A stretch of DNA of 64,000 nucleotides, taken from NCBI RefSeq assembly GCF_002891295.1, contig NZ_LGUI01000002.1, positions 868,001-932,000 on the forward strand, read 5' to 3'. Under the pieces are notes generated by a model. That model searched no databases. It had not been told where the DNA came from and saw only the letters and a program-made list of their open reading frames with translations. Every line of letters starts with the position of its first letter. Positions within the stretch are counted from its first letter, which is position 1. This DNA comes from Streptomyces eurocidicus (GTDB lineage Bacteria > Actinomycetota > Actinomycetes > Streptomycetales > Streptomycetaceae). A program made the position numbers and the translations under genes. Of the stretch, positions 57,720 through 64,000 are shown in pieces.

Positions 57720-60700
57720 ATGAACGACACCGACGTTTCGTCACAACTGCTGTTACCCCGTTCCCCGGCCACGTCCGGCGCGCCCGTGCCCGGATACCCC
57801 CGGGAGAGCCTCATCCCCGAGCTGTTCGAGGCGCAGGCCGCGGCGCGGCCCCACGCACCGGCGGCCCGGCACGGGGAACGCACCGTGACCTACGGGCAGC
57901 TCGACGCCCACGCCGACGCCCTGGCGGCGCGCCTGCTCGCACGCGGCGTGCGACCGGGCGACCTCATCGGTGTGTGCGGCAGCCGCTCGCTGGAGGCGCT
58001 GGTGGCGCTGCTGGGCATACTCAAGGCCGGCTGCGCGTACGTACCGCTCGACGACGACCTCCCGCCCGCCCGGCTGCGGGCCATGGCCGAGGACGCGGGG
58101 CTGAGCGCCGCCGTCACCCTGCCGGGCAGCACGCGTCCCGTGCGAGGTCTACGCGCGTCAGTCGAGGTCGGCTCCCTCGACCGCCCCGCGCCCGCCGCCG
58201 ACGCCACGGACCGCGCCCGCGCCCGTACCGGCTCGGCCGGCGACTGCGCCTACGTGGTCTTCACCTCCGGCACCACCGGCCGCCCGAAGCCCGTCGCGAT
58301 ACCGCACCGGGGCGTGGTGCGCCTCGTGCTGTCCGAACCCGAGCTGCCCCCGCCCGGCCCCGGCGACGGCGTGCTGCACGCCTACGGGCTGTCCTCCGAC
58401 GCCTCGACGATCGAGATCTGGGGCGCCCTGCTCACCGGGGCCTGCCTGGTCATCGCCGACCGGGAGGAACTGCTCTCACCCCTCGCCCTGGAGAACCTCT
58501 TCCGCGAGCGGGACGTCACCGTGGCGTACCTGACGACGAGCGTCTTCCACCTGGTCGCCCGCACCCGCCCCGAGGCACTGGCCACGCTCCGGTTCGCCTC
58601 CGCCGGCGGAGAGGCGATGGACCCCCGGCTGGCGAACGCCGTCCTCGCGGCCTGCCCGGACACCACGGTGGTCAACTTCTACGGCCCGACCGAGAACTCC
58701 GTCGTCTCCACCGCCCATGTGCTGACCCCGCTGCCCGAGGACGCCGCACAGGTCTCCCTGGGCCGCCCCTTCGGCGCCTCCACCTGCCACGTCCTGCGGG
58801 CCGACGGCTCGGCCGCCGGGCCGGGCGAGGAGGGCGAGCTGTACGTCGGCGGCGACGGACTGGCCCTGGGCTACCTCGGCGACCCCGGGCTGACCGGCGA
58901 GCGCTTCGTCCTGCTGCCCGACGTGGAGCCGGACGGACCGCTGTACCGGACGGGCGACCGGGTCGTACGCACCCCCGACGGCCTGCTGGAGTACCGCGGG
59001 CGCCTCGACCGCCAGGTCAAACTGCGCGGCGCGCGCGTCGAACTCGACGAGGTGGAGACCCGGTTACGGGCACACGCCGAGGTCGGCGAAGCCGTCGTCG
59101 AGGTCGAGTCGGGCGCCCTGACCGCCTATGTCACGGCCGCCCGGCCCGGGAGCCCGCTGCCGCTGCCCGACCTGCGCGCGTACTGCGCGCAGTGGCTGCC
59201 CCCGCAGGCGGTCCCGGTCCTGGTGCCCATGGACCACTTCCCCGTCACCAGCGGAGGCAAGGTCGACCGCGCCCGCCTGAAGTCCATGGCACCGCGCCGC
59301 CCCGACCGGGACGACACGCCGGACACCGACGTCGTCGCGGCCGACGCGACGGAGCCGGACGAGCCGAAGATAGAGGGCCTGCTCGACGTCCTCACCGAGG
59401 TGTGGCAGCGCGTGCTGCGCGTACGCCCCGCGCCCGAGGACGACTTCTTCCTCCTCGGCGGCGACTCCCTGCTCGCCTCCGAGGCCGTCACCCGCACCCT
59501 CGCCGTGCTCAGCCTCGACGCCTCCCTGGGCTCCACCCTCATCAGGGCCCTGCTGGCCGCGCCCACCCTGGAGGGCTTCACCGCCGCCGTGCGCGAGGCC
59601 CGGAGCGGCTTCGGCGCCGCGGCGGACGGGGCACCGCACACCGACTTCGCGCGCGAGACCGAGCTCGGCTTCGCCCTCCCGCCCGCCGAAGGCCCGGCAC
59701 CGCGCCCGCACGCCCCCGAGCACGTCCTGCTCACCGGCGCCTCCGGCTTCGTCGGAGTGTTCCTGCTGCACCGCCTGCTGCGCGCGACGACCGCCCGCGT
59801 CCACTGCCCTGTACGGGCGACGGGCCCGGCACACGCCACCCGGCGGGTGCGCACCGCCCTCGCCCGCTACGGACTGCACCTCGACGAGGCCGAGTGGGAG
59901 CGCGTGGAGTGCTTCCCCGGCGACCTGACCCAGCCGGGGCTCGGACTGCCGGCGGGACACGCCGCCGAACTCGCCCGCACACTGGACCTGGTCGTGCACA
60001 ACGGCGCCCGCGTCAACTTCCTCTACCCCTACGAGCAGCTGCGCCCGGCCAACGTCGACGGCACCCGCGAGGTCATCCGCATCGCGGCACCCCGCCGCGT
60101 CCCCGTGCACTTCGTCTCGACCGTCGCCGTCGTCGCCGGATTCGGCACCGCCGGGGTGCCCGAGGTGGCCGAGGACCTGCCGCTCGCCCACGCCGACGAG
60201 CTCACCATGGGCTACGCGGAGAGCAAGTGGGTCGCCGAAGGAGTGCTCCGGAGCGCCGCCGAACAGGGCCTGCCCGTCGCGGTGTACCGGCCGTACGAGG
60301 TGACCGGCGACCGCACGCACGGCGCCTGCAACACCGAGACGGCCATCTGCTCGCTGTTCAAGACGATCGCCGAGACGGGCCTGGCCCCCGGCATCGAGCT
60401 GCCGATGGACTTCGTCCCCGTCGACCACCTCGCCGAGTCCCTGGTGCACATCGCCACGCACCGGCCGGCCGACGGCCGGGTCTACCACCTCACCAACCCC
60501 CGGCCCGCGATGCTGACGGACGTCCTCGACCGGATGCGCGCCGCGGGCTTCGCCCTGCGCACCCTGCCGTACGACCGGTGGGTCGGCGAGCTGGTGCGCT
60601 ACGTCGCCGAGAACCCGACGAGCGCCACGGCGCCGTTCGTGTCCCTGTGCGTCGACCGCAGCCGCAACGCCGACATGTCCGTCAAGGAGATGTACCTCAA

Positions 60701-60902
60701 GGGCACCTTCCCGGTCCTGGGCCGGCACAACGCCGAGGAGGCCCTGGCGGACAGCGGACTGCACTGCCCGCCCGTGGACGCAGCGCTCCTGGACCGGTAC
60801 CTGGAGTACTTCTTCGCCTCCGGCTACCTCGCACGTCCCCCGCACGCACCGGGCGACCCGACGCCGCACGCCGCCGAGGCGGGATCGGAGCACACCGCAT
60901 GA
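57720..60902 (+). CDS. A-T-R nonribosomal-type reductase
   Basis: A 1060-residue single-module enzyme: adenylation (about residues 25-525), carrier (about 555-625) and thioester reductase (about 675-1040). A-domain motifs are YVVFTSGTTGRPKPV, SSDASTIEIWG (the Asp that anchors an alpha-amino group), NFYGPTEN, and YRTGDRVVRTPDGLLEYRGRLD. The carrier Ser is S583 in LLGGDSLLA. The R domain has LTGASGFVG and YAESK. It should load one carboxylic acid, probably an amino acid, and release it as aldehyde or alcohol. It overlaps the next P450 gene by 4 bases. Codons 12 and 449 are TTA (57753 and 59064), both rare, so expression is probably bldA-dependent. Confidence 0.9.
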   Translation: MNDTDVSSQLLLPRSPATSGAPVPGYPRESLIPELFEAQAAARPHAPAARHGERTVTYGQLDAHADALAARLLARGVRPGDLIGVCGSRSLEALVALLGILKAGCAYVPLDDDLPPARLRAMAEDAGLSAAVTLPGSTRPVRGLRASVEVGSLDRPAPAADATDRARARTGSAGDCAYVVFTSGTTGRPKPVAIPHRGVVRLVLSEPELPPPGPGDGVLHAYGLSSDASTIEIWGALLTGACLVIADREELLSPLALENLFRERDVTVAYLTTSVFHLVARTRPEALATLRFASAGGEAMDPRLANAVLAACPDTTVVNFYGPTENSVVSTAHVLTPLPEDAAQVSLGRPFGASTCHVLRADGSAAGPGEEGELYVGGDGLALGYLGDPGLTGERFVLLPDVEPDGPLYRTGDRVVRTPDGLLEYRGRLDRQVKLRGARVELDEVETRLRAHAEVGEAVVEVESGALTAYVTAARPGSPLPLPDLRAYCAQWLPPQAVPVLVPMDHFPVTSGGKVDRARLKSMAPRRPDRDDTPDTDVVAADATEPDEPKIEGLLDVLTEVWQRVLRVRPAPEDDFFLLGGDSLLASEAVTRTLAVLSLDASLGSTLIRALLAAPTLEGFTAAVREARSGFGAAADGAPHTDFARETELGFALPPAEGPAPRPHAPEHVLLTGASGFVGVFLLHRLLRATTARVHCPVRATGPAHATRRVRTALARYGLHLDEAEWERVECFPGDLTQPGLGLPAGHAAELARTLDLVVHNGARVNFLYPYEQLRPANVDGTREVIRIAAPRRVPVHFVSTVAVVAGFGTAGVPEVAEDLPLAHADELTMGYAESKWVAEGVLRSAAEQGLPVAVYRPYEVTGDRTHGACNTETAICSLFKTIAETGLAPGIELPMDFVPVDHLAESLVHIATHRPADGRVYHLTNPRPAMLTDVLDRMRAAGFALRTLPYDRWVGELVRYVAENPTSATAPFVSLCVDRSRNADMSVKEMYLKGTFPVLGRHNAEEALADSGLHCPPVDAALLDRYLEYFFASGYLARPPHAPGDPTPHAAEAGSEHTA

Positions 60903-62122
60903 ACCCGTCACCGCCGCCCGCCGAGGCCCTGATCCCGGTCCCGGAGGTCGAACCCGGCGCCGCGGGCCCGCCGTGCGCCTACGCCCGCCTGCGCACCGAA
61001 CAGCCCGTCGTCAAGGCACTGCTCCCCAACGGCGAGACGGGCTGGCTGATCAGCCGCTACGACGACGTGCGCGCCGCGTTCGCCGACCCCCGGTTCGTCC
61101 GCCCGCTCCTGTCGGCCTGGCCGCCCAGGGAGGGGGAGGACGCCCCGCCGCCGTGCCTGCCGACCTTCCTGGAGATGACCGGCGCGCACCACGAGCGCGT
61201 ACGCCGCACCGTCCTGCCGATGTTCGGCCGGCGCCGGCTGGAGTTCATGGAGCCCCGGATCCGGGCGATGGCCGGGGAGCTCATCGACGCCATGGTGGCC
61301 GGCGCCGAGAACGGCACCGCGGACCTCGTCGCCGCCTACGCCGACCCGCTGCCGCTGCGAGTGCTGTGCGAGACCACCGGCCTTCCCTACGAGGACCGCG
61401 AGATCTACCTGCCGCACACCCTCGCCCTCCTGGGCGCGGCCGGGCTCACGCTGGAGGAGGTCCTCGCGGCCCTGTACGCCCTGCAGGACTACGCCGAGGA
61501 GCTCATCTCCCGCAAGGAGAAGGACACCGACGGCGAGGACTACATCCGGCTGCTGCTCGCCGAGGCCCGCCGCCCGGGCAGCGAGCTGACCCGCGAAGAC
61601 GTCGTCAGCTTCGTCGTCACCATGCTCATGGCCGGCTACAAGACCAACATCCAGCACACCGCCAACGCCCTGCTCGCCCTGCTCACCCACCCCGAGCAGC
61701 TGCGCGGGCTGCGCGAGGCGCCCGAGGGGATCGGCACCGCGGTCGACGAGCTGCTGCGGTACGTCCCGCTGATGAACGCGATCAACATCCTGGTCGCGAA
61801 GGAGGACCTCACCCTGCACGGGCAGCACATCCGCGCCGGGGACGCGGTCGTCCCGGTGCCGGCGTCCGCCAACCGCGACCCGGAGGCGTTCGCCGACCCC
61901 GACCGCCTCGACCTGACCCGGACCCCCAACGCGCACGTCGCGTTCGGGCACGGCCCGCACGCCTGCACGGGCGGGCACCTGACCCGTATGCAGCTCGCCC
62001 TCACCATCGAAGTGCTCCTCGAACGGCTTCCCGGCATCGAGCTCGCCGTCCCGGCGGAGTCCCTCACCTGGGACGAGTCCACCCCGCTGCGCGCACCGGC
62101 CCGGCTGCCCGTGCGCTGGTGA
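60899..62122 (+). CDS. Cytochrome P450 with AGYKT I-helix
   Basis: A 407-residue P450. ExxR is present (DELLRY), and the heme loop is FGHGPHACTGGHLTR with the axial Cys near residue 356. In the I-helix the usual acid before Thr is Lys (AGYKT instead of AGxET/AGxDT), so proton delivery may differ. It overlaps the A-T-R stop by 4 bases (ATGA) and therefore belongs to the same operon. It may oxidise the carrier-bound substrate or the released product. No ferredoxin gene is near. Confidence 0.88.
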   Translation: MNPSPPPAEALIPVPEVEPGAAGPPCAYARLRTEQPVVKALLPNGETGWLISRYDDVRAAFADPRFVRPLLSAWPPREGEDAPPPCLPTFLEMTGAHHERVRRTVLPMFGRRRLEFMEPRIRAMAGELIDAMVAGAENGTADLVAAYADPLPLRVLCETTGLPYEDREIYLPHTLALLGAAGLTLEEVLAALYALQDYAEELISRKEKDTDGEDYIRLLLAEARRPGSELTREDVVSFVVTMLMAGYKTNIQHTANALLALLTHPEQLRGLREAPEGIGTAVDELLRYVPLMNAINILVAKEDLTLHGQHIRAGDAVVPVPASANRDPEAFADPDRLDLTRTPNAHVAFGHGPHACTGGHLTRMQLALTIEVLLERLPGIELAVPAESLTWDESTPLRAPARLPVRW

Positions 62123-62189
62123 CGCCCCGCTCCGCCGACGCGCCCCGCACGACGACCCGAGAAGTGTTCACCAGAGAGGAACGCACCCC

Positions 62190-63416
62190 GTGACCGCACC
62201 CGAAGCACCCGCTGCCGAGGAAACCCCGCTCGAGGAGCCGCTCCCGCACTACCCCTTCAGCACCCGGGGCGACCGGCTCGCCCCCGAACTCGCCGAGCTG
62301 CGCGGCCGCTGCCCCGTGGCCCGGGTCAGCACCAACTCCGGCGACCAGGCGTGGCTCGTCACCGGCTACGAGCTGACCCAGCACGTGCTGCGCGACCGGG
62401 CCTTCGCCCGCTCCGTACTGGCCGAGGCGGACAGCCCGGGCCAGGACGCCCCGATCCTGGCGCCCGAACTGCTCGACGCCATGAACCACCTGCAGCGGGC
62501 CGGGCTGCGCGACGAGGTGCTCCAGGCCCTCGGCCGCAACCAGCCCGGGCTGCCCGCCGACTGGGTCGAGGACATCACCCGCCAGGGCCTGGACGCCATG
62601 GTCCGCGAAGGCGGCCCCGGCGACCTCCAGCACCACTTCGCGGAGTGGGTCGCGGGCCAGGTCATGTGCCGGCTCCTCGGCCTGCCCTTCGAGGACCACG
62701 CCTGGCTCGCCGTACGGGCCGACCTCGACCTGACCATGGTCACCCCCACCCACGAGGAACTCGCCCGCAACTGGGAGGAGATCCGCGTGTACATGCACGA
62801 GCACATGACGGCCCGCCGCCCGGGGGAGCCGCGCGGCCTGGCGGACCGTCTCGCCGACCTCAACGCCGCGCACCAGGGGCTGACGGACCGGCAGCTGTCG
62901 AACATCGTGTCCGTCCTCTTCGTCAGCGGCTACGAGGACTTCGCGAGCTTCCTGGGCGTCGCGGCCTTCAACCTCCTCCAGCGCCCCGACGTCATGAGCG
63001 CGGTCCGCGCCCGCCCCGAGACGATGCCGCAGTGCGTGGAGGAGCTGCTGCGGTGCAGCGTCGTCCTGGGCAACGCGATCCCCCGCTTCGTCACCCGCGA
63101 CGCACGGCTCGGGGACGCGGAGGTGAAGGAGGGCGAGATGGTCCTGCTCTCCCTGGACGCGGTCAACTTCGACCCCGCCGCGTTCTCCGACGCGGAGGAC
63201 TTCGACCCCACCCGTTCCCCCAACCCGCACCTCCGCTTCGGCTACGGCCGGCACCACTGCCCCGGCGCCCACCTGGTCCGCCGCCAGTCCGACGCGGCCT
63301 TCCGCGTCCTCCTCGACCGGCTGCCCGGCATCCGGCTCGCCGTGCCGCCGGCGGAGGTCCCCTGGCACCCCGACCGCATGGCCATCATGGCGGCCAGGAT
63401 CCCCGTGACCTGGTGA
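62190..63416 (+). CDS. Cytochrome P450 with SGYED I-helix
   Basis: A 408-residue P450. ExxR is EELLRC and the heme loop FGYGRHHCPGAHLVR with Cys near residue 357. The I-helix reads SGYEDF: the acid is kept but the conserved Thr is Asp. Loss of this Thr is known in P450s with non-hydroxylating chemistry such as C-C or C-N coupling or in nitric-oxide or peroxide users. GTG start with AGAGAGGA upstream, 67 bases after the first P450. It is last in the operon. Confidence 0.88.
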   Translation: MTAPEAPAAEETPLEEPLPHYPFSTRGDRLAPELAELRGRCPVARVSTNSGDQAWLVTGYELTQHVLRDRAFARSVLAEADSPGQDAPILAPELLDAMNHLQRAGLRDEVLQALGRNQPGLPADWVEDITRQGLDAMVREGGPGDLQHHFAEWVAGQVMCRLLGLPFEDHAWLAVRADLDLTMVTPTHEELARNWEEIRVYMHEHMTARRPGEPRGLADRLADLNAAHQGLTDRQLSNIVSVLFVSGYEDFASFLGVAAFNLLQRPDVMSAVRARPETMPQCVEELLRCSVVLGNAIPRFVTRDARLGDAEVKEGEMVLLSLDAVNFDPAAFSDAEDFDPTRSPNPHLRFGYGRHHCPGAHLVRRQSDAAFRVLLDRLPGIRLAVPPAEVPWHPDRMAIMAARIPVTW

Positions 63417-63522
63417 GTCCCGCGGGGGAGCCCGGCCGGGGCAGGGGAGGCACGCGCCGCACGGCACCGTGACCGCCGCCGCCCCGGGCCTTCCGGCTCC
63501 CCCCTTCCCCGGCAGGTGCGGT

Positions 63523-64000
63523 TCAGCGGCACAGGGCGGTGTCCACGATGCCGTCGAGACGCCCCCTGACCGCCTTGTCGGTCCGCCGGCTGGTCACGGC
63601 GACATCGGCGGCGCGCCCTCGATGGCGGCGCCGCCTCGGGTCTCGTACCCCGGGATGCTGCCGCCGTGACCCCAGGCGACACCGCCGCACGACAGCGGCG
63701 TGCTCACGAGCCCCGGTCCGTAACGCGCGCCGGGCCCGAAGTACCCGGCCGGGACGGTGGTGCGCATCCGGTCGAGCCGGGCCTCGGGGAGGAGGTCGCC
63801 GGCCGGCAGCGCGGTGCGGAACCGGTTGAGGCCGGAGCCGGTGGAGACCATCTGACCGGCCGCCCAGCCCCAGGAGGGGGCCACCTCCTCGGCGAAGGAG
63901 CGGCCGGTGACCTTCTGGACGATCAGGCCGGCCAGTACGTAGTTCGTGTTGCTGTACTTCCAGCCCTTCCCGGGGTCGAATTCGGCCTTGTGCCGCAGAG
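63523..64000 (-). pseudogene. Degraded serine beta-lactamase/DD-peptidase-fold gene (5' end beyond window)
   Basis: On the minus strand the frame entering from the window edge shows WKYSNTNYVLAGLIVQKVTGRSFAEEV, the Y-S-N motif of class C/S12 enzymes. This runs straight into APSWGWAAGQMVST, so the roughly 70 residues normally between them are missing. After SCGGVAWGHGGSIPGYETRGG the frame shifts by one base near 63615 and the original C-terminus continues in another frame to a stop at 63523. Both an internal deletion and a frameshift make it inactive. The 5' part is outside the window. Confidence 0.65.

Noticed and set aside
57974..62122. 1382-codon plus-strand frame across the A-T-R and first P450 genes
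   Set aside because: Its product is Arg/Pro/Gly-rich and motif-free up to the point where it enters the true P450 frame. It is a high-GC shadow.
1..64000. tRNA, rRNA or riboswitch genes
   Set aside because: I looked for tRNA cloverleaf ends and conserved rRNA segments and found none. No aptamer pattern was recognised, although a computational scan would be more sensitive.

Overview
The window is from a high-GC actinomycete, almost certainly Streptomyces. The evidence is the strong GC third-position bias, frequent GTG starts, rare TTA codons, many Sec or lipobox secreted proteins, a SARP regulator, CHAT-TPR and NACHT proteins, an XRE/ImmA/DUF6545 module and abundant P450s. No rRNA, tRNA, CRISPR array, phage structural cluster or replication origin was seen. 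It reads as an accessory, natural-product-rich stretch of chromosome.

Layout. 0.3-4.4 kb: housekeeping-type genes (small exported protein, DUF218 membrane protein, MscS channel, AraC/GyrI regulator). 4.5-5.9 kb: a split borosin-type RiPP locus, with an OphMA-like alpha-N-methyltransferase and a separate 54-residue precursor rich in Val and Glu at its C-terminus, followed by hairpins. 5.9-7.0 kb: a broken peptidase-S74-type gene with an inserted segment and a 50-residue zinc-ribbon protein. 7.5-9.0 kb: secreted protein, small protein and lipoprotein. 9.2-12.8 kb (minus strand): a second RiPP locus, with a 35-residue precursor, an attenuator-like hairpin, a cobalamin-type radical SAM C-methyltransferase and DUF5825; a GNAT lies upstream. 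13-15 kb: TetR and P450 divergent pair with operator-like palindromes. 15-24 kb: assorted enzymes and secreted proteins. 24.4-28.6 kb: GAPDH, then a lasso peptide locus (precursor, cyclase, B2 protease) with no visible B1/RRE gene, then a 7-bp tandem repeat. 28.8-35.5 kb: a CHAT-TPR protein with membrane and zinc-binding neighbours. 35.6-44.3 kb: GH47 mannosidase, GNAT, exported S33 peptidase, and an XRE/ImmA/DUF6545 module between two related lipoproteins. 44.3-54 kb: an orphan pathway made of two stand-alone condensation-like enzymes, a methyltransferase, an ACP and a ketosynthase, next to a NACHT-XRE protein and a LuxR-SARP regulator. 54.1-56.8 kb: cutinase-like protein and an IS1182-type element. 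57.2-63.4 kb: a small NRPS-like pathway (FMN-fold oxidase, A-T-R reductase, two P450s with atypical I-helix motifs). The window ends in a degraded beta-lactamase-fold pseudogene.

How it fits together. Three different RiPP logics (borosin, rSAM C-methylation, lasso) lie within about 24 kb, and two further compact carrier-protein pathways follow. Each is minimal: modifying enzyme(s) plus substrate, with no dedicated exporter and few proteases, so host functions probably complete maturation. TTA codons in the A-T-R gene, the NACHT gene and the CHAT gene suggest bldA-dependent, developmentally timed expression of those parts. All functional names rest on motif and family recognition by eye; no database search was run.
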